In this document: in pieces, positions 1 to 10,972 of the stretch
Position numbering within the stretch: position 1 is the first letter of the stretch
How the letters are laid out: every line of letters starts with the position of its first letter
Origin: Lojkania enalia
Taxonomy: Eukaryota > Ascomycota > Dothideomycetes > Pleosporales
DNA: 47,447 nt
NCBI GenBank assembly: GCA_010094045.1
Contig: ML986623.1
Span: 251,285 to 298,731 of the forward strand
Direction of reading: 5' to 3'
Notes under the pieces: generated by a model
What the model saw: only the letters and a program-made list of their open reading frames with translations
Databases searched by the model: none
What the model was told of the DNA's origin: nothing
Translations under genes and position numbers: made by a program

Positions 1-2110
1 CTATCTTTCCTTACTAAAATTTATCTCTTATTATACGAAAGCTATTTTCTTTACTATTATAGCTTTAGAGGATAGCTCTCTAGTTTCTCTTAACTCTTTT
101 AAATCGCTCGAAGTCTCTAGTAGTATAAGTTAGAAAAATACGTCTAGTATCCATTAATACTATTGCAATCTATTAAAAGATAAGCCTATATAAGACGGTT
201 AAAATCGAAAGCTATATTACTACTCTCTCTATTTATATAGCGTATTATTAACTATAAATATTCGATATTATCTTTAATTAAAGTACTAGATTAAATCTAA
301 TAGACCTATCTCTCATATAAAAGTAATAGTAGTAAACTAACTTTAAGAACTTTAGAAATAAGTATTAATCAATAATAAGATAAATAAGCTAAACTTATTA
401 GTTCTAAAGAATACTTTAAATAATTAAGTTATTAACTAGACTCTTATAAATCTTATTATCATACAAAACCTACTATTTCAAATTATTAAGTAGCTAGAAT
501 TCTATATATTCTACTAGATATTAAATCTAGAATTAATAAATTCTCTTACAACTACTTATTTAGCTGTTAGTAGGTTAATTTATAATTTATTTTAGCTGTA
601 AAAAGATATTATATAAAAGAAGATCTAGTTAGCTTTAATAGATATATATCTTTTAATCGATATCTAAACTTTTCTAAATAATTATCTTCTCTTAGTAATA
701 TATACTTATTTTATTAACTTATAAGAATAATAAATAAAAGCTCTTTTAGCTTTATATATAATAGCGAACTATAGTAGAGAAGAGTAATAGAATACTATTC
801 TTCTAGTTCTTTAAGACTATAGTATTATATAAAAGCTAGAAGTAATTATTACTAATAACTTAACTATAAACAATATACTTTATTATATAATATCTTAATA
901 TCTTCTAGATAATAAAAATATTACTTAGAATTCCTTATATTAATAAATCTACTATTAAGAATATACAATTAATTTTATTATTTAAGCTTTTCTCTTTAGT
1001 AAGGCTTAATTTAAAAAGATTGAATTATATAATAAAGGGAATACGCTTAAGAATAAATTAGATAAGTAAACTTAAATAGAAAGAGAAGAAGTTTTTCGTA
1101 TAATAGGTGTTCTAGGAAAGCTTTATAATATCGTTATTTACTATTATTCCTTAGTAAATCGTATAAAAGAATTCGTTTCTTTAGTATAACAGCGAATTCT
1201 ACTTAACAATTCTATATAGTAGAATAGCTAGTATTAAATATTAAGTATAGTACTTAAGAAAGAGTTAGCTATTAACGATTATATTAAAGCGAATTTTAAA
1301 TTACTTAAAAAGGACTATCTTTTTCTATAGGATTAGAGGGCTTTTTATATAATAAGCTCCTTCTTACAGCTATTCTACTAAGCGACTCTAGAGACTTAAA
1401 ACAACTATATTATATTTAATTAACTTCTTTTTATAATAGATATCTTTAGTAAATATATAGAAAAGTCTTTAAGTTTTTATTATATAAATAAAGACTTACT
1501 TATATAAATTTAATAAGTAGTTTAAAAGTTTAAGGAGTATTATTATAAAATAGACAACTTACCTTTCTATACTACTATACTTATTCTTTATCTAAATTAT
1601 TATATAAAATATATAAAAATTTAGTAGAAATAAGATTATTAAAAGATTATACTTCTTAGAGTAAAAGAGCTTTAAATATAATATTAAGATTTACAAATTC
1701 AACTAAATTTAGTATTATATAAAATATCTAAAATCGTACCTCTATAAGAATTTAATAAGTTTAACTAGATTGTTAATAAGTTTAATTAATAAATTACTCG
1801 GCTAATAAATTAAGATAAATATAAGGATTACTATATTAAGGTACTATACGAAGTTTAAGTACCTCCTTTATAATAGTAATATAGAAGTATATAAAGAGAA
1901 TGCTAGTTATAACTTTTAATATTTATAGTAAATATTTTATCTATTCTAGTAATAAGCAACAAACTAGAACGAGTATTTTTAGGAGGTTATTATACGATCT
2001 TATAGGAGAGAATATAGCTTAGTATATTAAGTATTAAATATATAGAATATATAAAAAGTTAGTATTAAAGTAGAATTCTAGTAGAAGACTCTTAAAATAC
2101 TTAGAAGTAT
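1..2110 (+). pseudogene. hAT-family transposase relic (element G)
   Basis: Decayed cut-and-paste transposase of the hAT superfamily, open to the left of the window. The best landmark is the C-terminal hAT dimerisation block at about 1946-2063, where the + frame reads NKLERVFLGGYYTIL, a stop, then LSILSIKYIEYIKS; fungal hAT proteins carry an ERVFSGARRTISW-like motif followed by a SIE..ECLKSW helix here. An upstream frame at about 840-1180 resembles the usual TDNASNND segment, the H-x-INL-type segment and the GPLGKLHNI-like segment. The frame is broken repeatedly by TAG/TAA and shifts between segments. I could not find terminal inverted repeats or an 8-bp target duplication, so the outer limits are estimates. 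Family call is from motif order and is fairly secure; subfamily is not resolved. Confidence 0.72.
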
Positions 2111-3376
2111 TTAAAATTAAGTATAATATATTATATATATTTAAATTGTAAGAAATATATTTAGTCTAGCTTTAAATCTAATACTAACTACTACTAAGAA
2201 CTCTATTAAGAGACCTACTACTTTTACTACTACTATCTTTTAGAGATATTAAATAAGTACAGCTATAATACTTAATATATTTATTATATATTAGCTTAGA
2301 GTTGTTATTATTATAAATAGTATATTAAGAAGCGTGGTTAGTATAGATATAGTTAGAATATATACTGCTGAACTAGCTATTAAAAGAGATATATCTAGCG
2401 TATATAGTAAATTCTCCTATATAATTATAGGCGGTAGTATAATAATTATATAACTAGATATTTAGGGCGTTATAGGAATGGATAAGAAAGCTCTTAATAT
2501 AAAATTAGCGCTAAGATAAGAAAGTAGTAGTATTAATTCGATTATATTATATTATAATAGAAGTATTAGCTAAATTATATAGAGAAAAACCTTAAATATA
2601 AATTAGGAAGCTAGTAAGTCTAATAATTTTAGAACCCTTCTTAATAATTAAATCGAATATATTATAGAATTTAGGCTATTAATTTCTTACTATAAAGTAG
2701 AAGATCTTACTTAAATAAGCTGTAATAAATAGATAGAAGATTAAAATCTCTTTATATATAGTAGGGTTTAGGAAATTAGTTTAACTAGTAGTTAAACTAC
2801 TAAATCTAGTAATAGTATATCTAATAGTCTAGACCGGATTAGTGTAAAGAATCTAGTTAGTTTAGTTAATAAGAGCTATACGAACAACTTTATAGCGATT
2901 ATTATAAGGCTGAAGAGTAGTATTAGTAAAGAAAGGATTGTTAAAGCTTATATTAATATCGTATAAGAGTAAGTATAGAGAAAATAAATTAGTAGTATAA
3001 AGAAATAGAGGGAGTCTTAAATATTTAATAGATAGATAACTTATAATATAATAGTATAGCTAAAGCTACCTATAAATATACTATATTTATATTATAAACG
3101 AATTAATTAGATATAATATAGTAAATTTAAAAATACAATTATATAATAACTAATAAAATTATAGTATTTATATAGATATAAACTATTAAGAGAGTTTATA
3201 AGTAGTAAACCTAACTATCTATAGTAAAGGATATAATAAACGATAATATATAATTAATAAGATAAAATACTAATAAAAAACCGATAATTGTATTATTTCT
3301 ATTATTATATTATTAATAACCCTACCTTACGTCCGTAGGATATTTCCGGTATTATATACCTCTTAATTAGTAGTAT
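2111..3376. other. Unidentified decayed sequence between hAT relic and A1
   Basis: About 1.27 kb without a recognisable gene. It has the same CpA/TpG-poor composition as the rest, so it was probably repetitive. A + frame near 2830-3000 stays partly open and is rich in Lys, Glu and Gln (for example KERIVKAYINIV), but I cannot assign it to a family. It does not obviously match the other elements in the window. A short hairpin-like word lies near 3324-3338 shortly before the LTR of A1. It could be the 3' remainder of the hAT element, a non-autonomous element, or a gene captured beside it. Confidence 0.4.
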
Positions 3377-3710
3377 TATTATAGATACCTTTAAGAAAAT
3401 CCCTATACTAGACCTAATCGAGATCTAGAACTCTATATAGCTAGAAGAATAAGACTAATACAAAATATATAACGTGCTTAATAGCTTAATTAACTAAGTA
3501 ACTAAGTATAAGAGAATAGTAAGAAAACTAAATTATATTTAATAACCTTACAACTCTAACCTTTATAACTCTTTATAGTTAACTTAAATATCTTTCGTAT
3601 ACTCTACTTATATACTTCTATTATAAGCCTATAAGAATAATCCTCTAGTAGTATATAATTACTTTTAGTTATTACTCTATCCTGTATCTAGCTAATTAGA
3701 GGTAGTTATA
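3377..3710 (+). repeat. Family A 5' LTR (A1)
   Basis: Begins TATTATAGATACC and ends in GTTATA. From the other copies the ancestral ends were TGTTACGG and CCGTTACA, so both ends have lost their TG/CA dinucleotides to transitions. It is 334 bp against about 370 bp for the LTRs at 16411-16779 and 33383-33753, owing to internal deletions. Confidence 0.82.
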
Positions 3711-3919
3711 CTTTAACTACCCTTATAAAGCTAGAAGAAGTAAGACTAGTTAGACTACTCTAGTTATAAGGAAAGAGATACCTTTAGTAAGTAACGTAGG
3801 AAACTTACATAAGTAGAATATTAGGATTAGCTAGTAAAACTACCTCTTTAGAGGTAGATATAATAACTCTATTTATAAGAATATAGAACAAATTAATATA
3901 ATAATAAGAATAGCTAATA
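3377..3919 (+). mobile_element. Gypsy family A, 5' end fragment (A1)
   Basis: Contains one LTR followed by about 210 bp of leader and gag start. It matches the reverse complement of 16210-16779 in A2 almost end to end, with mainly C/T and G/A differences and some indels. It is in the opposite orientation to A2 and A3. Homology to A stops at about 3919, in the region corresponding to A2 position 16210, so the rest of gag, pol and the other LTR are missing here. This is a truncated copy rather than a solo LTR, since leader sequence follows the LTR. Confidence 0.85.
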
Positions 3920-3928
3920 TACCTTATA

Positions 3929-3979
3929 AGTAAGTAGCCTATATAAATAAGCGGCCTATATAAGTAAGCGGTCTACTCT
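3929..3979. repeat. 17-bp x3 tandem array, possible orphan Fot1/pogo TIR
   Basis: Three 17-bp units starting at 3929, 3946 and 3963, each built on A-TAAG-GGCCTATATA-like sequence. The period, the AAGC-GGC core and the number of units resemble the terminal repeats of the Fot1/pogo relics at 17463-17513 (three units) and 18040-18073 (two units). No transposase lies next to it, so it may be the end of a lost or non-autonomous relative. The remainder of 3920-4107 holds nothing else I recognise apart from an AT-rich near-palindrome near 4077-4098. Confidence 0.55.
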
Positions 3980-4107
3980 ATTAACTTTTTTAACCTTTAT
4001 ATATATATAGCTTAATAATTAAGTAATATAATAGCAATTTATAACTTACGTAATTATTCTATAGAAACCTCTATATTCTTCTAATATATATAAGAATTAT
4101 ATCTAGT

Positions 4108-4930
4108 TATTACTAACCTATATACTACTAGTATATATAATAACTACTATTACAGTTATATATATACTAGAGCGTTATTTATATTAGGTTAATTAGAGGT
4201 AGTAGCTTTAATAAAAAGAGAGTAGTAGAATTGTCTAGTTCTTTAAGTATAATAAATATGTTTTTAGAAGTTTAATATAGTAATAAAATAAATCTATAAG
4301 AATAACTATATAGAATTTAATCTTTTAAAGAGATTTTTTATCTTATATAGTTAGGTCTAAAACTACTAAACCTAGTTTATTAGATCTATTAGATCTATTA
4401 GATCTATTCTACTATATCTAATACTTCTACTATTATTATATATATAGGTTATACTATACCTTATTATTTAGCTAATTATCTCTCTAGTTCTTATAGTCCT
4501 ACTACTTACTATTTAATAATTGGTCTCTAATATACTTCTACCTATTATTACCTTATTAGTTTTTATCTAAGTCGACTTATATAATAGTTAATATTAGATT
4601 AAGTTTTAACTATAGAGGTAGTACTTCTTAGCGTTTTATATTTATAATATCTACTTCCTCTTCTATAAGTTTATTTTAAAGCTCTTTAATCTATTATCTT
4701 ACCTATTCTATCTAAGTATAGTATTCTACTATCTCTAGCAGCTTATTTTAGCTTCTAATATATTTTATATAAGTATACTATAGTATTTTATCTATATTTT
4801 TCTATTCTAGGATTAGTATTTTATATATTCTAGCAGGTCCTACTTAACTTATAAGTATAGCCCTGTTCTTCTTTCTTCTTCTCTTCTACTATACTAAAGG
4901 TATAATATAAAAATATCTCTATTTATAACT
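4108..4930 (-). other. B1 3' terminal segment, probable 3' LTR and untranslated region
   Basis: Non-coding stretch at the 3' end of B1 with a homologous counterpart at 21367-22150. It carries a three-fold TTAGATCTA direct repeat near 4378-4410 and a pyrimidine tract near 4866-4896 (a purine tract on the element's strand) that could be the polypurine primer site. The inner LTR edge cannot be fixed because neither B copy in the window keeps its 5' LTR. Confidence 0.45.
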
Positions 4931-5650
4931 ATTATACTAGTTACTTAATTCTTTTATTAGGCGTTATAATAGATCTTTCTTACTATTATTTAAACTATTA
5001 ATTTACGAACTATAACTATTATAGTAATACTACTCTTTCTTCTATATATAAAGAGTATTTTTCTTAGGATCTATTCTATAATCTTTTCTTAACTAAAAGT
5101 ACTCTTTACTATTTCTTAGCGAATATATTAAAGGTTTATAAGAAGTCTATCTCTATCTATTAAGATTTTATAGCTACTAAGAAAGAGGAGATTTGTTACT
5201 TTAAAGAATCTACTTATTACTATTAAGTAGTTCTTTCTTACCTAGAGTATACTAAGAAGTATATCTATTCTCTAGAAGAGTATAGTCTAGATCTTAAGAA
5301 ACAAGAGGTAAAGTTAATAGAAGAGTAAGAGAAGTTAGAGGGGGAGGAGAGGAGGTTTACTAAGTCTAAAGTACCTTCTACTATCGTTCTAAGTCCTATA
5401 TAAGAGGCTTCCTTTATATTACTACTATTATTACTTCCTAACTAAACTTTGCTTAATAATCTATTATTCTAGCCTTCTAATAAAACTCCTTTAACTTTAT
5501 AGTATAGTTGGTTAAGTTCTATACTAGTTCCTATAAACTTTCCTCCTATAGGTATCTTTCCTACTTTACTAAATACTTCTACTAACGTTTAAACCGCTTT
5601 CTTACTAGTATATATTCTACTTTATATTCCTATTCTAGTTCTATATTAAT
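4930..5650 (+). pseudogene. Opposite-strand accessory ORF relic in Gypsy B1
   Basis: A + frame of roughly 230 codons, interrupted only by TAG/TAA, lies at the 3' end of the element opposite to gag-pol. It has a Lys/Glu/Arg-rich, probably coiled-coil segment (for example SLEEYSLDLKKQEVKLIEE near 5260-5330), then a Ser/Pro/Leu-rich segment around 5380-5640. The B2 copy keeps the same frame (22150-22880) with mostly conservative or RIP-type changes. Its tail overlaps the end of pol on the other strand. No ATG can be chosen. I do not know a function; accessory antisense ORFs are known in some plant Gypsy elements, and families A and D here have similar arrangements. Confidence 0.5.
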
Positions 5651-8600
5651 AGTTTCTTATAGTAGTATATTATCTAGTACTAGTTCTAGTTTTAACTTAT
5701 AAAATACTAGGTATATTTTTATATTACTTAATAGCCTTAGTTTAAAATTTATAGGTTTAACCTATTTTTTAATTAAGAATAGTTCTATTCTTTTATAACC
5801 TAGCTTTTTTATAGATTTTTTAGTCTTTAAGTTTTTTATAAATAAGAAAACTTTACCCCTCTTTTAAAAGGTTAGTCTCTTAATCCTTAATTTATTAGCC
5901 TATTCTACTATTCTAAGGTTTCTTAACTAAATCTTTTCCCTAAGTTAATTATAGATTTCCTTTATTTTCTTAACTTTCTAGTCTACTAGTAGAACTAGAA
6001 ATTCTTTCTTATTCTATTCTCTATATATAATAGCTTTTTATCTATAGTTAGCTTTAAAAAGTATAGTTCCTATAATACTCTAAGTTATTCTATTATAAGC
6101 TATCTATACTATAAGTAATAATTTAACCTAATTATCTTATTATTTATTAATATATATTCTTAAATATATCTTTAAATTCTAGTTAACTTATTCTATCTAA
6201 CTATCTATTTATAGGTAGAAGCTAGTTAATATCTATTATTAAATTCCTATCTTTTCTATCTATCTCTACTAGTATTTAGATATAAATAACTTATTTCTAT
6301 CTAAGATAATATATTTTAAAACTCTATATTCCGCGAATATTATATATAATAGTTTATATACTAGTTTAGATACTATTATTATTTCTAATACTAGTCTAAA
6401 GTACGTATATTTTATTAGTTAATCTACTATATTTATAATTATATCGTATCTTTTTTCTAATTCTAGTTCTACTAATTCTAGTAATTTAGTTATAAAATTA
6501 ATTATAATCTATTTCTATAGTCTTTTAGATATTTTTAATAGTTATAAGAATTTATAAAACTTATATTTTATAGTCTTATTCTTTCTATATTCTATATACT
6601 TATATAGTATATCTTATACTTTTTTTTTCGTATTAGTAAGAATAAAACTCTTCTTTAGCTTTTACTCTATTTCTACTACTCCTAGATATTTCTATTCTAG
6701 TAATTTATATAATTTCTTTATTATCTACTAATATATATATAAGTATATATATAGTTGTTCTTAAATTATATTTTTAATTACTTTTATTTTTTTACTATTT
6801 ATTAGATATTACTCTACTATCTATATATCTTTTAGCTTTTACTATTAAGTTTACTCTAGTATAATTAGTTTTATAATTTAGACGACCTATAGATAGTTAT
6901 ATATAAAAGATCTATTTAATTCTTATTTTAGGATTATATCTCTTTTATATTTTTCCTTAGTTATATAGTTAGCTCTATAACTTAGTATATCTATAGCTAT
7001 ATTTTCTAACCCTTTCTAGTATACTATCTTAAAGTTATAGTCTACTAGTTATTCTACCTACTATATTTACCTTTTTATAAGTTTCTTTATTATTATAAAA
7101 TATATAAGGTTTTTATAATCTATTTAGACTTTAAATAGGTATTTAGTTCCTACTAAATATATTTACTATTCTTTTAATACTTTAACTACTACTAATAGTT
7201 TCTTATTATATATATTTTAGTTAAGTTCTTCTAGTTTTATTTTTCTTAAAAAGTAGGCTTATAGCTTCTACTTTCTATCTTCGTCTTACTAGCTTAAGTA
7301 AGCGTCTATTACTTTATCTAAAGTATTAGTTTCTACTCGAAATTACTTCTCTAAATCTAGTATCCTTAATATTAATACTAAGGTAAAATAGGCTTTTAAT
7401 TTTTTAAAGGCTTTTTACTACGCTTCTTACTATTTAAACCTTTTTTCTTTCTTAGTAATCTCTATTAAGAGTACTACTACTCTAAAGTATCTACTTATAA
7501 ATTTTCTATAGAAATTCGCGAAGTTTAAAAACAATTAAACTTATTTAACTAAAGTAGGTACTAACTATTTTAGTATTACTTTAACCTTTTCTTATTCTAT
7601 TTTAATACCGTCTCTAGATATCTAAAATTCTAAAAACTCTATTTCTATTTTATAAAACTTATATTTCTCTAGAGTTATAAGTAATTTATACTTCTATAGT
7701 TTTGCTAATACTTTTCTAATATATTCCTTATACTCTCTTAGCAATTTATTTATATAGACTAGAATATCGTCTAGATATACTATTATAAATACGTCTAAAT
7801 ATTCTTTTAATATATTATTTATAACTATTTAGAAAGTTACTAGTATATTTATAAGTTTAAATAATATTACTAGATATTTAAAGAAATCTTCTCTTATCTT
7901 AAATACCGTTTTCTATTTATAGACCTTCTTTATCCGAATTTAGTAGTATCCTTCTCTTATATTAAACTTTATAAACTATTTATCTCCTTATAACTAACTT
8001 ATAAATTCTATTATTTTAGGTAATAGGTATCTATTTTTCTTAGTTATATTATTTAAATACTTATAATCTATATATAACCTTAGTTTACTATTTTTCTTAG
8101 GTATAAATAGTATTAGTAATACTATTTTACTCTAGCTTGGTTATATATACCCTCTTATTAAATTCTTTTAAATATACTTCTTAAATTCTTCTCTTTATTT
8201 TTAGTTTAAGTTATATATTAGACTAGATTTTAGTTTCTTTTTATTCTTAACAATAATTTTATAGTTATATTTCTCGTATTTAAGTAATCTTCTATTCCCT
8301 ACTTCTTTATATAGCTCTATAAACTTACTATAATTCTCTTAAATTTCTTAAAGTATATTATTATCCTATAGTTCCTTATATACTTTTTAAACTATAATAA
8401 TATCTAGCATCTATTTTATCTTTTTAAAATATTTTACTATTATAGCTGCTAATACTTTCTATATTAAATATAGACCTGAGGAATACCTTACCCTATATTA
8501 TTCTACTACTCGTTCTGTCTTAAATCAGCTCTATAACTTATAAACTATCTCTTACTACTAATCTACTCTAGAATTATATTTAGTTAACTAGTCTATATCT

Positions 8601-9981
8601 AGTAATATATTAAATTTTCCTAGGTTTATAATATTAATACTTCTTATATTAGTATATCCTATAATATTAAACGCTTATTTCTTAATTTCTATTAGTATAA
8701 CTCCTCTACTATAGTCTATTAGCTTATTATCTACTAGGTATATTATATAAGATACTATTTTTTCCCTCTACTCTATATTATTTTTATAAATCTATTACGC
8801 TAATATAAATATATTTAAAGTTCTACTATTAAGTAGTATTTTAAACTTCTTCTTATTAAACTCTACTTAGAGTACTATATATAAAAATACTATACTAGTA
8901 ACCTTTCTAACAGCTTTCCTACCCGGTTCTTTAATATAGCTATTACTTTAGGGGCTACTCAGTTTTTTAACTAAGATGGGAAGAATCCTACTTTCTTCTT
9001 CTCTTCTCTATATAGTAGATATCTATCTATATTATACCTTATCTATAGTTTTTAGGCGTAAGCAGCTTTTACCTATTTACTATATATCTTATACTTCTAT
9101 TCTAAAAAATACTATTACTATTTAATTAGTTAGTAATCTTTATCTAATCTTTACTATTTAAGTACTTTAAACGCTTTTTAATAGTACTAGTATTTAACTA
9201 TATATTATTTTTAGTTTAAAACTTTATATTTCTTTAAATATATATTATTCTTAAAATATTTCTACTTCTTAAATATACTTACTCCTATTATCTTATAAGC
9301 TGTAATATTAAATCGTCCTCTAATATTTTCTTACATCTCCCTTACTTCTAAAACTACTTTTCTTAGGTCTTTAGCTTCTATAATAATTTTACTAAGCTAG
9401 TATAGATACTCTATTCTAAGGTAAATTAGACTTCTATAAATCTAATAATACCTATTTTCTATATAATCCTCTATCTTATCTTAAAATAGTAAGATCTTTA
9501 GTAATAATTATATATCTATTCTTAGCTATACTTCTAACTTTATTTTAATACTCTTATATATTAAGTAATTGTTCTAGTAATAATTAGCCTAATCTTTTTT
9601 ATAGCTATTCTTATAGAATAGTATATATTTTCCTCTTTTACCCTTTACTTATTCTATAGAGTAACTTTAATATATCTCTTATATCTACTCAAATATTTCT
9701 TTATCTATAATCTTTTCTACTAATTTTACTATAGCTTTTAATACGTTCTAATTATCTTAGAATATTACTTCTTTAAATAGTATATTCTAATATTTTTAGA
9801 GGTATAATTACGCCTAATATATTTTATTATAAATCTAATACTTCCTTTACTTTATTCTTTCTAGGATTAATATACTATTAAGCTTTAGTATACCTAGTAG
9901 GTATTCTATATATCTAATAACTACTACTACCCTTTTTAGCTATAACTAATAATTACTTTTTTCTTTTACTAAATAGTATAT
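5640..9981 (-). pseudogene. Gypsy B1 pol relic (protease-RT-RNase H-integrase)
   Basis: Polyprotein for reverse transcription and integration, now dead. Reading the minus strand: RT at about 8300-7600 with the active-site box at 7751-7780 still reading YLDDILVY, preceded by FFKYLVMLF-like and VTF sequence; RNase H about 7450-6900; integrase core near 6510-6440 reading INFITKLLELVELE and ending the block with a DRNKLF-like remnant of SDRD; then the C-terminal KRG-K-F segment and the VHPVFHVS-like segment near 5700. Stops are TAG/TAA at former Gln and Trp codons. It is unusual in keeping both catalytic Asp residues of the RT box, which B2, A2 and D have partly or fully lost. Confidence 0.82.
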
Positions 9982-10274
9982 TTCTTATAAGCTTATAATA
10001 GAAGTACGCAAGTAGGGTATATAAAGGATATTTAAGTTAACTATAAAAAGCTATAAAAATTAGAGTTGTAAGGTTGTTAAATATAATTTAGTTTCCTTAT
10101 TATTTTCCTGCTTAGTTATTTAGTTAACTAAGCTACTAAGTATACTTAGTTGCTTAGTTAGTTAAACTACTAAGTATATTACGTATCTTATACTAGCCTT
10201 ATTCTTCTAGCTATATAGAGTCCCAGATCTCAATCGGGTCTAATATAGGAGTTCTAGTAAAGATACCTATAATA
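9981..10274 (-). repeat. A2 3' LTR (outer end missing)
   Basis: Matches 16411-16779 from the CCTATAATA end inwards, but stops at the ATTCTTATAGGCTTATAAT region, so the outer end equivalent to TGTAACGGCCCTTC is absent. About 290 bp remain. Confidence 0.85.
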
Positions 10275-10292
10275 CTACCTTTCCCTTTTAAG
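10275..10292 (-). other. A2 polypurine tract
   Basis: Directly inside the 3' LTR the minus strand reads AAAAGGGAAAGGTAG, a polypurine primer site for plus-strand DNA synthesis. A3 has the matching AGAGGGGGAAGATAG at 33754-33769. This fixes the orientation and the inner edge of the 3' LTR. Confidence 0.72.
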
Positions 10293-10600
10293 CTCTTAGC
10301 CTAAGAGTTTTCCTATTCTAAACTAGTATATAGTAGGGTTAATACGCTGTTTTCGCTAAGGCTATATATATTCTTAATATCTCCCCTTTATCATTCAACT
10401 CTAAATAGATACTATTATACTAATCGTATAGACTATTTAGGTGAAACAATTATACCTTATTCCTAGTATTCTTATAAGGGGTTAACTTATAAGATAGATA
10501 AGAAGAAGATACCTAAAAAATTATATTATTTAGAGTACCTTTATACTAATATATATTTATTATATAATATAGATTATAATACTTAGATTACTTATATATT
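10293..10600. other. A2 3' untranslated stretch
   Basis: About 300 bp between the polypurine tract and the opposite-strand ORF, homologous to 33770-34118 in A3. It is AT-rich and I see no coding frame, RNA gene or clear regulatory site in it. Confidence 0.5.
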
Positions 10601-10972
10601 TTAGTTCTATAATACTAGTTCGTTCCTGATTCTTCCTAGTAGTAAAGCGGGATACTGAAGTTGCGAAGCTGGAGGAGAAGATCCGTCTAGCCTAGGAGGA
10701 GTTAAAACAACTTCTTAATAAGGTAGTAGTAGCTTATATAAAGATTCAGCGCCTTCATAAAGTTTATAAATAAGTAAAGTATAAGTAGGTAGAGGGTTAT
10801 AAACGTATATAGAAGCAGCTTAAGAAGGAAGAGGAGGCTGATCGTAAGGTAGGTCTTCTTCTTAAGGTAGAGTTGCCTCCCGCAACGTAGCTAATATTAT
10901 TTAATCCTACTACTCTATCTCCAGGTTTTCTTTATAAATTTAGATTTTATAATATACCTACAACGCTGTAAG
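10600..10972 (+). pseudogene. Opposite-strand coiled-coil ORF relic in Gypsy A2
   Basis: On the strand opposite to gag-pol, at the element's 3' end, a frame of about 120 codons reads RDTEVAKLEEKIRLA, KQLLNKVVVAYIKIQRLHKV and EEEADRKVGLLLKVELPP-like sequence, broken by a handful of TAG and TAA codons at likely Gln positions and ending at TAA near 10970. It is Lys/Glu/Leu-rich and should form a coiled coil. The A3 copy at 34118-34445 keeps the same frame. The last part overlaps the chromodomain end of pol tail to tail. The body (10645-10890) lies beyond the expected pol stop, so it is not just the mirror image of pol. Function unknown; no ATG survives at a convincing start. Confidence 0.58.

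Larger units (their letters stand above)
4108..9981 (-). mobile_element. Gypsy family B retrotransposon, copy B1 (5'-truncated)
   Basis: Long terminal repeat retrotransposon of the Ty3/Gypsy class read on the minus strand. It aligns with B2 (21367-28010) from TATTACTAACC at 4108 to about 9981, where it switches abruptly into a family A LTR that itself lacks its outer 80 bp or so. The left end is a shared boundary in both copies and is probably the outer end of the 3' LTR (ancestral TGTTACTAACC). The 5' LTR and start of gag are lost. Order on the minus strand: end of gag, protease, RT, RNase H, integrase, then an opposite-strand ORF and the 3' terminal sequence. Confidence 0.85.

Noticed and set aside
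10293..10600. A tRNA or small RNA gene in the 3' stretch of A2
   Set aside because: No A-box/B-box pair or cloverleaf pattern could be found by eye, and the sequence is simply the RIP-mutated untranslated part of the element.
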